Source: Streptococcus mitis subsp. hohhotensis
GTDB lineage: Bacteria > Bacillota > Bacilli > Lactobacillales > Streptococcaceae
DNA: 51,933 bases
Reading direction: 5' to 3'
Assembly: GCF_000722775.1 (NCBI RefSeq)
Contig: NZ_JPFZ01000015.1
Location: forward strand, 1 to 51,933
Part shown: positions 1-7,165 of the stretch, in pieces
Layout: every line of letters starts with the position of its first letter
How positions within the stretch are numbered: the first letter of the stretch is position 1
Made by a program: the position numbers and the translations under genes
The notes under the pieces: generated by a model
Database searches by the model: none
What the model saw: only the letters and a program-made list of their open reading frames with translations
What the model was told of the DNA's origin: nothing

Positions 1-100
1 CTAAAATATTTTTCAACTTAACTTCATAAGTCGTTCTCTTATGTCCTCTACCAAAATAGCGATTTCTATTATCTCCAAGTAAATAATCTACTGTTAGCAT
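1..100 (-). CDS. N-terminal fragment of an AvrD-like protein (runs off the left edge)
   Basis: Thirty-three codons are visible before the window ends. The ATG at 98-100 has a strong ribosome site (GGAGAAGG) just upstream on the minus strand, so this is a real gene start. The visible protein contains DYLLGDNRNRYFGRGHKR. From memory this resembles the conserved N-terminal signature of the AvrD family (D-Y-L-G, then R-F/Y-F-G-x-G-Y/H-K-R). AvrD proteins are hotdog-fold-like enzymes; the Pseudomonas member directs synthesis of syringolide lactone elicitors. The gene lies just downstream of, and on the same strand as, a two-component system, from which it is separated by a terminator-like hairpin. 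The family call rests on about 20 residues and is tentative. The catalytic part is outside the window, and another hypothetical protein is possible. Confidence 0.5.
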   Translation of the reverse strand, partial: MLTVDYLLGDNRNRYFGRGHKRTTYEVKLKNIL

Positions 101-136
101 ATCCTTCTCCAATCTTTTAAACTGACTCTATCTTAA

Positions 137-190
137 ACAAAAAAAGACAAGAAAGAATCCGTAATTTACGAAAACCTTCTTGCCTTTTTA
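137..190 (-). terminator. Terminator-like hairpin after the response regulator gene
   Basis: On the minus strand a GGCAAGAA arm and a TTCTTGTC arm flank a loop of about 20 nt and are followed by a run of seven T. It lies between the response regulator stop codon and the AvrD-like gene. The long loop makes it weaker than the other terminators in the window, so partial read-through into the AvrD-like gene is plausible. Confidence 0.55.
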
Positions 191-197
191 GGATAAA

Positions 198-803
198 TTA
201 TAAAGATACTAGATTTAATCGAATAGCCTCACGTACAGCTCCAACTCTACTCGTCACTCCCAACTTTGAACAAATATTTGAAACATGGGTATCCACCGTT
301 CTCCTGCTGACAAATAAACTATTTGCTATCTTTTCATTAGAATATTCTTTTACAATCAGTTCCAATACACTTAACTCCGTGTCAGTCAATAGATTATTTT
401 CTTGCTTTTCTAACAAACCATCTGGGATAACATGATTGCCCTTATAAACAGCATAAATTGCACTTTTAACATCCAAATAAGAACTTTCTTTGGGTAAAAA
501 AGCTTGAATCCCAAAGTCCATCGCTCTCTTATGTAACAAAGTGTCATAAAACCCTGACAAAAGAACTATCTTGGGAACTGTATTCAGAAATCTATTTATT
601 TGACTAATAACATCAAATGCCGTTACTCCTTTCAGCATAAAATCCATAACTAGCACATCTATCTTTTCATGCTTAAGACAAAGAAGTAAATCTGCTACTT
701 CTGTATAGGAACCAACAATTTTAAAATCATCTTCCTTTAAAAAATAGTTCTCCAATCCTTGTAATACTAAACTGTGATCATCAATCAAAACCAAACGAAT
801 CAT
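198..803 (-). CDS. NarL/FixJ (LuxR-HTH) family response regulator
   Basis: A 201-residue response regulator. The receiver domain (about 1-115) has the acidic pocket DD at 8-9, the phospho-acceptor Asp54 in VLVMDF, and a conserved Lys near 105 (LPKES). The C-terminal LuxR-type helix-turn-helix (about 138-200) has TELSVLELI and ANSLFVSRRTVDTHVSNI. Its start overlaps the end of the upstream kinase ORF by 23 nt, so the two are translationally coupled. Family knowledge: NarL/ComA-type regulators bind DNA as dimers when phosphorylated by HisKA_3 kinases. The target here is unknown; the adjacent AvrD-like gene is the obvious candidate. The protein does not resemble the LytTR regulators ComE or BlpR. 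As I recall the pneumococcal order, a different TCS (HK06/RR06) and cbpA lie near clpC, so this locus looks accessory. Confidence 0.9.
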   Translation of the reverse strand: MIRLVLIDDHSLVLQGLENYFLKEDDFKIVGSYTEVADLLLCLKHEKIDVLVMDFMLKGVTAFDVISQINRFLNTVPKIVLLSGFYDTLLHKRAMDFGIQAFLPKESSYLDVKSAIYAVYKGNHVIPDGLLEKQENNLLTDTELSVLELIVKEYSNEKIANSLFVSRRTVDTHVSNICSKLGVTSRVGAVREAIRLNLVSL

Positions 804-1458
804 TTTTCTTCCCTTCTATAGGTATTCGTATCCTCACACTTGTAGGTTCTATATTTATCTGAACAGTTCCCCCCAATAAATGAACCTTCTCTACAATTCT
901 ATTTAAACCAAAATGATGTTCATTAGACTGATAGTTTCCCTTAAAAATACCATCATCTATAACTTCAATTGATAAAATCTTTTCTTTTGTAGATAAATCT
1001 ACAGTAATTTCTCTAGCATTCCCATGAAGAATACTATTATTTACTAGTTCTTTAACTGTCCTTAATACAAACGTGCCCACTTTATCATTAACTTTTTCTT
1101 CATCTATTGAAAAAGTTGTCATAATCGAAACAGTTTCCATCTTCATGAATTGGTTTAATATGCTAGTAATAGATTCTTTCAGGCCTAATTCATGCACCAT
1201 TAAAGGATAGATATTGGAACATAAATCTCTTAATTCAAAGACAATATCATCCAACATCTCTAATAAAGCTATCCTATTAATTTGTTCACTAATTTCTAAC
1301 TGCTTTTTATAATAAATAACCTTCTGAATTGTAGTATCATGTATAAACGTTGCAATTTCTTCCCTCTCCAATTCAGTAGCTACAAAAGTATGAAAACTAC
1401 TAAAGATTCCCTCCATCTTATGGCTAATCAACATCATTTTCCTTATTTCAGGTAACAA
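781..1458 (-). CDS. Kinase half of a ComP-like sensor histidine kinase (HisKA_3 + HATPase_c)
   Basis: A 225-residue ORF holding only the catalytic part of a histidine kinase. The H-box with His40 (EIATFIHDTT) is of HisKA_3 type, followed by the dimerisation helices. The N-box is near 133-145 (ELVNNSILHG) and the G-box region is DDGIFKGN and HFGLNRIVEKV. There is no membrane segment in the ORF as called, whose start would be TTG at 1458. A better start is one of the two ATGs at 1437 and 1434, after an AAGG. Reading the same frame upstream to 1521 adds an uninterrupted hydrophobic helix (NFFVLYTFLFSLALL), which looks like the last transmembrane segment of the neighbouring sensor ORF. The most economical view is that 781-2540 is one kinase gene broken by a 1-nt frameshift. 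A truly separate cytoplasmic kinase is the alternative. Confidence 0.8.
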   Translation of the reverse strand: MLPEIRKMMLISHKMEGIFSSFHTFVATELEREEIATFIHDTTIQKVIYYKKQLEISEQINRIALLEMLDDIVFELRDLCSNIYPLMVHELGLKESITSILNQFMKMETVSIMTTFSIDEEKVNDKVGTFVLRTVKELVNNSILHGNAREITVDLSTKEKILSIEVIDDGIFKGNYQSNEHHFGLNRIVEKVHLLGGTVQINIEPTSVRIRIPIEGKKNDSFGFD

Positions 1459-1460
1459 AG

Positions 1461-2540
1461 CTAGCGAAAAAAGAAAAGTGTAAAGAACGAAAAAATTGGA
1501 GAAAATTCTCTTAATAACAGACTAAAAAGAATAATTAGACTAGTAAAAAAAACGGCAAATATCAAGTTATATATGAATGGGTTCCACTTCCAAGCAACAT
1601 ATATCATTCGCTCTAGTATCAAGTTATTTACAATAGAGAACAAAATAAGCAACAATAGAGGAATACTATAAATAAACGAAACTTCCTTACCAATCGGAAA
1701 AATATATCCAAAAAATAGAGGAAATAAGGCAAGAACTGCTAAAAATAAGGTATGAATTGCCAACATTTCTCTTATCTGAGAGTAATTTATAAGCATCTTT
1801 AACAGTAGGATAACTAAAAAGAAAAATACTAAATAAAATACCCCCCTAGAAAAAAAGATGGTCAAAAAATCAATGGGCTGTATAAGATTATAAACAAACA
1901 AAAGTTGAGTGATGAGTGAATAGCCCAGTATAATACGAGAAAAGTTAGAAATGGTTGAACCTTTTATCTTCAGGACTAACACTCTAATGAAAATATCCAT
2001 GAATAATGGAAATAAAGTCAAGTATGAAATTAATAGACTACGACCAAATACATCTCCTATACTTGATGGAATAATCGATAATAACATCAGACTAGTATAA
2101 ATAATAAAATAAAAATATCGTTTTCCAGTTTTTCCTCTACTTCTACCTTTTATGTATAAGCGAAATAACAGTAGAATCAGAAAAGCAATGATTGATAAAA
2201 CAAGAAAGATAATTTGACTTGATTTCCCAGATTCTATTATTAAATTCTTTGAAATTCCTCTATCTAACACTGTCACAGAATGAAGCGGTTCAACAATTAA
2301 AAATCGAGACAATAAGAAATTACTATCTGGACTCTGACCGTCTATTTGTATAATTGATGACCCTATTATCTCTTGATGATTTGCAAAGCTTCCCAGATTA
2401 TGGACTTGTCTAACTATCCACTCATTATCATGTTTATCTACGGTGATTCCACTGTACGTTCGGTTAAATATTGAAAATGAAAAATAAAAAAAGAAAATAA
2501 ATAACAAAACAAAATAAAATCGAAACATTTTTGACTTCAT
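1461..2540 (-). CDS. Membrane sensor half of a ComP-like histidine kinase
   Basis: A polytopic membrane protein with an N-terminal transmembrane helix, an extracytoplasmic PDZ-like segment of about 75 residues (IIGSSIIQIDGQSP matches the carboxylate-binding-loop style), then seven or eight further hydrophobic helices. This is the architecture of the Bacillus ComP sensor domain. It ends abruptly at a TAG three bases upstream of the kinase ORF, in the middle of what should be the last helix. The likely start is the ATG at 2538-2540, preceded by GGAG; an in-frame ATG at 2564 has no ribosome site. The ORF contains two T6 tracts near its end (1467-1472 and 1490-1495). Adding one T to either joins it to the kinase frame through a continuous hydrophobic helix. 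The ligand is unknown; an autoinducer sensed from outside is the inferred role. Confidence 0.75.
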   Translation of the reverse strand: MKSKMFRFYFVLLFIFFFYFSFSIFNRTYSGITVDKHDNEWIVRQVHNLGSFANHQEIIGSSIIQIDGQSPDSNFLLSRFLIVEPLHSVTVLDRGISKNLIIESGKSSQIIFLVLSIIAFLILLLFRLYIKGRSRGKTGKRYFYFIIYTSLMLLSIIPSSIGDVFGRSLLISYLTLFPLFMDIFIRVLVLKIKGSTISNFSRIILGYSLITQLLFVYNLIQPIDFLTIFFSRGVFYLVFFFLVILLLKMLINYSQIREMLAIHTLFLAVLALFPLFFGYIFPIGKEVSFIYSIPLLLLILFSIVNNLILERMIYVAWKWNPFIYNLIFAVFFTSLIILFSLLLREFSPIFSFFTLFFFR

Positions 2541-2675
2541 TGTTTGCAACACTCCACATTTCACTTGATATTGATGTTTATTCTACCATTTTTTCATTCA
2601 ATAAGACAGGTTTTATAGTTAAATTTATTCTTTTTTCTTTCGAGATATAACTGATACAATCTTCTAGTAGGTAAA

Positions 2676-2897
2676 ATCCTACCTGATTTGACTTTTGAAG
2701 ATAAGATGAAAATCGCCTACGAACACTTGAAACGCTTGATTAACCTCAAAGGAGAAAACGTAGCAGTTCGTGAATTCCGTAGCCTCGCTTCTCACTACCT
2801 CCGTGGAACATCTGGCGCTGCCAAACTCCGTGGAGTCATTTCACAAGCTAGCACCCTAGTAGAGATTGAAGTCCTATTGCAATTAGATAAGGCTTAA
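2676..2897 (+). pseudogene. C-terminal remnant of tRNA-dihydrouridine synthase (DusB-like)
   Basis: About 73 codons encode only the tail of a Dus enzyme: REFRSLASHYLRG followed by AAKLRG and a final short helix, typical of the C-terminal helical domain that binds tRNA. The FMN-binding TIM barrel (roughly 240 residues) is missing. The frame is closed by a TGA at 2652-2654. There is no ATG and no ribosome site, only a TTG at 2688. The fragment has its own strong terminator just after the stop. In related genomes I recall a complete dus gene in this neighbourhood, so this looks like a scar left where the block to its left was inserted or recombined. Not expected to make a functional protein. Confidence 0.75.
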
Positions 2898-2903
2898 CAG
2901 TTT

Positions 2904-2937
2904 AAAACCCGTAACTCTCTTAAAGGTTACGGGTTTT
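2904..2937 (+). terminator. Rho-independent terminator of the dus remnant
   Basis: The perfect 12-bp stem AAAACCCGTAAC / GTTACGGGTTTT has a 10-nt loop and a T-run on the plus strand. A-runs on the left arm make it potentially bidirectional, so it may also serve the lipoprotein gene on the minus strand. Confidence 0.85.
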
Positions 2938-2967
2938 TGACTGTAAAAGTTCAAATACTGAAGGTTA

Positions 2968-3666
2968 TTATTGATTCAAAGCAACACTGGAAACCTTACC
3001 ATCCGCTCCTGTTGTAATTTGGATGACTTTTCCTCCACCAATTTTGGCACTATACTTACCATCATCAAGAGTATAAGAATAGCCTTTGATAGAGTAGTTT
3101 TCTTTCTTTCCATCAACAGATTCTACTGTAAATTGACCACCTGATGAAACTGTGATGGTTTCGCCATTTGCTCCCTTCCAATTGCCCGCTACAGCTGAGA
3201 AATCACCATCTACCATGGTTAAAACACCCTTGTAGCGTTTATTTTGCTCTGCTTGCTTGTCTTGAAGTTTGCGGTCAGTTGTAGGATCATAGCTTGATTG
3301 GTTAGACTGGGCTTGAGGAGCCTGTTGAGTTGAAGGAGCCTGAGCAGGAGTTTGTTGACTAGCCGCCTGTTGATTAGACACTTCTTGACCCTGTCTTTGC
3401 TCTGGTGCAGGTGCCGCTTGTGATGGTGTTGCACTTGCTGAAGACTGGTCGGTAGATGCCTTGGTCTTTTCAGATGAAGCTGAATTTGAGTACTTCTGAG
3501 TCTTGCTTTCTTTGCTAGCAGAAGCTACTTTAGAACTTGATGATTGGCTTGTCTTAGCAGAACTGCTTGCTTGAGTTGTTTCCTTTTTATTTCCACAAGC
3601 TCCTAATAATAGGGTAGAAGCCAATACAATTGCCGCCATCAATTTGATATAGGTTTTCTTTTTCAT
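2968..3666 (-). CDS. Secreted lipoprotein, Ser/Gln/Ala-rich linker with a C-terminal DUF6287-like domain
   Basis: A 232-residue predicted lipoprotein. Residues 1-24 form a signal peptide with the lipobox LLGAC, so Cys24 is the predicted lipidated residue. Residues 25-130 are a low-complexity linker rich in Ser, Gln, Ala, Lys and Pro, as expected of a wall-spanning spacer. The compact C-terminal domain (about 133-232) has the pattern VDGDFSAVAGNWKGANGETI, which resembles the streptococcal DUF6287 domain; I cannot confirm this without a profile search. The gene stands alone. Upstream is a perfect WalR-type direct repeat (3713-3729) spaced from a -10 exactly as at pcsB, which suggests control by the WalRK cell-wall system. 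The ribosome site AAAGGAG precedes the ATG. Function unknown; a cell-envelope role is inferred from the promoter. Confidence 0.8.
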   Translation of the reverse strand: MKKKTYIKLMAAIVLASTLLLGACGNKKETTQASSSAKTSQSSSSKVASASKESKTQKYSNSASSEKTKASTDQSSASATPSQAAPAPEQRQGQEVSNQQAASQQTPAQAPSTQQAPQAQSNQSSYDPTTDRKLQDKQAEQNKRYKGVLTMVDGDFSAVAGNWKGANGETITVSSGGQFTVESVDGKKENYSIKGYSYTLDDGKYSAKIGGGKVIQITTGADGKVSSVALNQ

Positions 3667-3685
3667 TTTTCTACTCCTTTGTAAT

Positions 3686-3729
3686 ATTTTAGAAATATAA
3701 AGAAATCTTTTTGTAACATAATCGTAACA
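3686..3729 (-). promoter_or_regulatory. Candidate WalR (VicR) box and -10 for the lipoprotein gene
   Basis: On the minus strand TGTTAC, five bases, TGTTAC (3729-3713) matches the WalR consensus of two TGTWAH-type hexamers separated by 5 bp. A TAAAAT -10 (3691-3686) follows after 21 bp, the same spacing as at pcsB. A TTGACA at 3744-3749 could give an alternative promoter whose -10 (TACGAT) lies inside the WalR box. Confidence 0.6.
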
Positions 3730-3801
3730 TTCAGATTTAAATATGTCAACAATTTATCTAAACTATTTTAAAAATCTTAAATACTTTAGATACATTTACT
3801 C

Positions 3802-3841
3802 CTCCTACTCTTCTATTCGTAATAAAATAGAAAAGCAGGAG
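3802..3841. repeat. Inverted repeat with 16-bp arms and an 8-nt loop
   Basis: Arms 3802-3817 and 3826-3841 pair over 16 bp when two G-U wobbles are allowed, around the loop CGTAATAA. It lies between two divergently oriented genes and is not followed by a good T-run in either direction, so it is not an ordinary terminator. On the minus strand the loop and one arm contain TACGAATA, identical to the ComX cin-box, and are followed by a ribosome site and an 11-codon ORF (3763-3795). Function unknown. Confidence 0.6.
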
Positions 3842-3905
3842 ATTTTCCTATTAAAAATTTGAATTTATTTTTGTGTAATCGCTCGCACCTTTAAGTGCAA
3901 AGGGA

Positions 3906-3911
3906 TATAAT
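3906..3911 (+). promoter_or_regulatory. -10 element for the small membrane protein gene
   Basis: TATAAT lies 33 bp upstream of the ATG at 3945, and the gene has an excellent ribosome site (AGGAGGTG). No good -35 is seen 17 bp upstream (TCGCAC). A single TTTAAG half-site ends 10 bp before the -10, the position of a CiaR half-site, but its partner is missing. Confidence 0.55.
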
Positions 3912-3944
3912 ACCATCGAAATAGAATATAGGAGGTGCACTCTT

Positions 3945-4175
3945 ATGCTAAATAAGTATTACAAGTATCTTCCTTGGTTGATTTTAGGAGCTATTGGCTC
4001 TTATCAGTCAGCCACTCACTATGCGCGAACTGCATTTGATGTCTTCTATATGACTACAATCTTTTTGATTGTCTATATCGCCTTGTTATTTTTACATGAG
4101 AACTATCTCAAGTATCGATACAAAGCCTTCTTTACTCACCTGTTGAGCAATTCTAAGAAAAATAGCCATTCATAA
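3945..4175 (+). CDS. Small conserved-type membrane protein of unknown function
   Basis: A 76-residue protein with two hydrophobic segments: about 8-22 (LPWLILGAIGSY) and about 33-53 (VFYMTTIFLIVYIALLFL). A basic, Ser/Asn/Lys-rich tail follows that should face the cytoplasm. The start is well supported by AGGAGGTG with 6-nt spacing and a TATAAT -10. A strong GC-rich terminator follows 42 bp after the stop. The gene is monocistronic and convergent with clpC. I do not recognise a family. Coding quality is supported by the ribosome site, the terminator and typical membrane-protein composition rather than by homology. Confidence 0.75.
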   Translation: MLNKYYKYLPWLILGAIGSYQSATHYARTAFDVFYMTTIFLIVYIALLFLHENYLKYRYKAFFTHLLSNSKKNSHS

Positions 4176-4217
4176 AAGCAATCGCAACAGCAAAGCAAAC
4201 TAATAAAGGCAAACAAA

Positions 4218-4249
4218 GAGGTCGGGAACTTTGTCCCGACCTCGTTTTT
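4218..4249. terminator. Bidirectional terminator between the small membrane protein gene and clpC
   Basis: A perfect 10-bp GC-rich stem, GAGGTCGGGA / TCCCGACCTC, has a 6-nt loop (4228-4233). It is followed by TTTTT on the plus strand and by a T-rich tract on the minus strand. The clpC stop codon (4248-4250) directly adjoins it, so clpC has virtually no 3' untranslated region. Confidence 0.9.
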
Positions 4250-6680
4250 ATGCAATATCAAATTTTAACTGGCCTGCTTTGACACCAATCTTAAGTGTGC
4301 TGCCTGCCACTAATTCTCCCTTGAGAAGAAGTTCTGCTAACTTATCTTCCACTTCTGTTTGCAGGGTTCTGCGAAGTGGACGAGCTCCCATCTCTGGGTC
4401 ATATCCTTGATTTGCCAACAATTTCAGTGCGGAAGTTTGTAATTTCAAGTCAATACCTTTTTCAGCCAAACTTGCCACTAAAGGTTTGACCATAATTTTC
4501 ACTACTTCCTGCATATGGTCGCTAGACAGGCTATGGAAGACCACCTTTTCATCAATACGGTTGATAAACTCAGGTCTATAAGCTTTTTTCAGCTCTTCAA
4601 ACATGCGTTTTTCCATATTTTCCTGGTCAAAACGAATGTCCTTAGCCCCAAATCCGACAGTCTTGTCATCCCGAAGGGCTGTCGCACCAAGGTTTGACGT
4701 CATGATGATAATGGTATTTGAAAAGTCAACCTTGCGCCCCTTGCTATCGGTCAAGACACCGTCATCCAGAACCTGCAAGAGAACATTAAAGATATCTGGG
4801 TGGGCCTTCTCTACCTCGTCAAAGAGGAGAACGGAGTATGGTTTGTTGCGAACCTTCTCAGTCAATTCCCCACCTTCTTCATATCCCACATAGCCCGGAG
4901 GAGCTCCATTGAGTCGGCTAGCTGCGAATTTCTCCATATACTCACTCATATCAAAGCGGATAAGAGCTGATTCGTCGTCAAAAAGAACTTCTGCCAGAGC
5001 CTTGGCCAATTCGGTCTTACCGACACCTGTAGGCCCTAGGAACATAAAGGAACCAATCGGGCGCTTATGACTGCGAATCCCTGACTGATTGCGGCGAATG
5101 GCACGGCTAATGCTTGAAACAGCTTGATCTTGACCGATGACACGTTTGTGTAGTTCAGCTTCAAGATTTAGGTATTTCTTAGCATCTGTTTGCGTCAGTT
5201 TTTGAACTGGAATACCTGATAAGCGACTCAAGGTGGTCAAAATATCAGACTCTGTCACCAAGTCTTTGTAGACAGGCACTTCCTCTTCTTTTTCAATTAG
5301 CTGAGCTGCCTGTTTCCACTTGCCATCCATCAAGGCCTTGTCAGCTGGACTCAAACCTGAATCGTCTGCTTTTACATGCTTTGCCTTATTTTGCACTGTT
5401 GCTGCTGCCTCATCCAAGAGATCGATAGCAGAGTCTGGCAAGTGACGACTAGTCAAGTAACGATGAGCCATCTTGACGGCTGTTTCAACCGCTTCATCTG
5501 TGATTTGCACCCGGTGATGTTTCTCATAAGTCGCCTTCAAGCCTTGCAAAATGGTCATGCTGTCTGCCACACTTGGCTCTTCAATCGTCACTTTGGCGAA
5601 ACGACGAGAAAGGGCTGCATCTTTTTCGATATGTTTTTGGTATTCTTCCTGAGTGGTGGCACCAACCGTTCTCAAAGTTCCACGCGCCAAGGCTGGCTTC
5701 AAGATATTAGCCGCATCTAGGGTCGAATCAATCCCGCTCCCAGAACCCATGATGGTGTGGAGTTCGTCGATAAATAGAATTACTTGGCCATCTTCTTCAA
5801 TATCCTTGATGATATTGTTCATGCGTTCTTCAAAGTCACCACGGAAACGTGTACCTGCAACGACATTCATCAAATCAAGCTCTAACACGCGCATCTTAGC
5901 CATTTCCGCAGGTACATCTCCACTAGCAATACGCTGAGCGAGCCCAAGCGCCAAGGCTGTTTTCCCGACACCAGCATCCCCAACCAAAACAGGATTATTC
6001 TTGGTTTTACGGCTCAAAATTTGAATCATACGCGAGATTTCCTTATCCCGACCGATGACTGGTTCTAACTTGCCAGAACGCGCTTGCTCTGTCAAATCAT
6101 GCGTATAGTCCTCGAGACCACCACTCGGAGTCTGGGGCATCCCCATCATATTAGCCATAGAATTTTGCTTGTCAGCCACTGTACGATGGCGTTGGCGTAG
6201 AGCCTTGAGGTCTTCACGAGTCCAGCCTGCACGTTCTTCTAGATTTCGACGTAGGGCAGCAATCTTGACCTGATCTTTCTTATCTTCATAAGAAAAACCA
6301 GCTCTCTCCAAGATACGAGTAGCCAAGGCATTGCCATCATGCAAGATCGCATAGAGGACGTGCTCCGTCCCTAGCACCTTAGCATGGACCACTGACGCTA
6401 CATACTCTGCTTCGTCAAAAAGAACCTGCAAACGATGGGAGAACGGCAATTCCGTAAAGGTTTCATCCTGGCTATAGTCCGTTTCAGTCAGTTCCAAAGC
6501 GACTTCTTCTAAACGGTCCATCTCATATGGATAATCATTTAAAGTTGCCCCTGCCACACTATAACTGTGATTGGACATGGCAATCAACAAGTGCCAAGAC
6601 TCTAGGTAACGAGCTCCAAAATGGCCAGCCACCATGTAGGCACTTTCGATACATTCATTCAATGCTTTTGAATAGTTCAT
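4248..6680 (-). CDS. clpC: ATP-dependent Clp protease ATP-binding subunit ClpC
   Basis: An AAA+ unfoldase of 810 residues, the usual ClpC length. It unfolds substrates and feeds them to ClpP in the cytoplasm. The N-terminal Clp-N double repeat is at about 1-145. The first AAA module has Walker A GDAGVGKT (234-241) and Walker B VILFIDELHT. A short middle domain follows. The second AAA module has Walker A GPTGVGKT and the ClpC-type motif GYVGYEEGGELTEKV, then the C-terminal D2-small domain (ARPLRRTLQ). It is the second gene of the ctsR-clpC operon; its ATG lies one base after the ctsR stop codon, with GGGAAG as the ribosome site. It is therefore expected to be repressed by CtsR and induced by heat or protein stress. 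No anomalies were seen in the reading frame. Confidence 0.97.
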   Translation of the reverse strand: MNYSKALNECIESAYMVAGHFGARYLESWHLLIAMSNHSYSVAGATLNDYPYEMDRLEEVALELTETDYSQDETFTELPFSHRLQVLFDEAEYVASVVHAKVLGTEHVLYAILHDGNALATRILERAGFSYEDKKDQVKIAALRRNLEERAGWTREDLKALRQRHRTVADKQNSMANMMGMPQTPSGGLEDYTHDLTEQARSGKLEPVIGRDKEISRMIQILSRKTKNNPVLVGDAGVGKTALALGLAQRIASGDVPAEMAKMRVLELDLMNVVAGTRFRGDFEERMNNIIKDIEEDGQVILFIDELHTIMGSGSGIDSTLDAANILKPALARGTLRTVGATTQEEYQKHIEKDAALSRRFAKVTIEEPSVADSMTILQGLKATYEKHHRVQITDEAVETAVKMAHRYLTSRHLPDSAIDLLDEAAATVQNKAKHVKADDSGLSPADKALMDGKWKQAAQLIEKEEEVPVYKDLVTESDILTTLSRLSGIPVQKLTQTDAKKYLNLEAELHKRVIGQDQAVSSISRAIRRNQSGIRSHKRPIGSFMFLGPTGVGKTELAKALAEVLFDDESALIRFDMSEYMEKFAASRLNGAPPGYVGYEEGGELTEKVRNKPYSVLLFDEVEKAHPDIFNVLLQVLDDGVLTDSKGRKVDFSNTIIIMTSNLGATALRDDKTVGFGAKDIRFDQENMEKRMFEELKKAYRPEFINRIDEKVVFHSLSSDHMQEVVKIMVKPLVASLAEKGIDLKLQTSALKLLANQGYDPEMGARPLRRTLQTEVEDKLAELLLKGELVAGSTLKIGVKAGQLKFDIA

Positions 6681-6681
6681 C

Positions 6682-7140
6682 TTACTTCCCTTTTCTATCT
6701 ACCTCTTGTATGACCTGTCGTAGCATATTAGCACGAACAACTGGAGCTTCTTCTCCTAAAACGCGATCCAAAGCTACTGATACTAGCAAATTCATCTCCT
6801 GTTTGGTCATCAATTCCTGCTCAACCAAAAGCTGTAGAATATCCTCATAAATTTCTTGACTGACCCGCTCACCAATCGAGTAAAGCAAATCGCGGAGCAT
6901 TTCATGATGACTAGAAAACTCAATCCGTCCTATACGAATATAACCTCCGCCACCACGCTTACTTTCAACCAAGTAGCCTCTACTTTCCGTAAAGCGTGTC
7001 TTGATCACATAGTTAATCTGACTGGGAACAACCTGAAAGGTATCTGCCAACTGACTACGTTGCAACTCCACAATACCAGATTGATCTAAAATCGCCTTGA
7101 TGTAGGCCTCAATATGATCCGATGTATTTTTAAATCTCAT
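6682..7140 (-). CDS. ctsR: Transcriptional repressor CtsR
   Basis: A 152-residue class III stress-gene repressor. The N-terminal winged helix (about 1-70) contains the family stretch SQINYVIKTRFTESRGY and the glycine-rich wing with ESKRGGGGYIRI, which carries the conserved Arg that contacts the DNA minor groove and acts as the heat sensor. The C-terminal dimerisation domain follows. The gene starts at an ATG after AGAGGTGG. It heads the operon with clpC and has its own CtsR heptad operator immediately downstream of the -10, which implies autoregulation. McsA and McsB, present in Bacillus operons, are absent here, as is normal for streptococci. Confidence 0.96.
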   Translation of the reverse strand: MRFKNTSDHIEAYIKAILDQSGIVELQRSQLADTFQVVPSQINYVIKTRFTESRGYLVESKRGGGGYIRIGRIEFSSHHEMLRDLLYSIGERVSQEIYEDILQLLVEQELMTKQEMNLLVSVALDRVLGEEAPVVRANMLRQVIQEVDRKGK

Positions 7141-7165
7141 TACAAACCCACCTCTCTCTTTGAAC

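Noticed and set aside
1-100. Signal peptidase I reading of the GDNR motif in the left-edge gene
   Set aside because: GDNR occurs near residue 9, whereas in signal peptidases that box is near the C-terminus after the catalytic Ser and Lys; the following residues do not fit.
3890-3911. Possible CiaR-controlled promoter for the small membrane protein
   Set aside because: Only one TTTAAG half-site is present at the right distance (10 bp) from TATAAT; the partner position reads TCGCTC.
4515-5937. Several plus-strand ORFs of 60-114 codons opposite clpC
   Set aside because: They are antisense shadows of a strongly conserved gene, without ribosome sites or recognisable domains.
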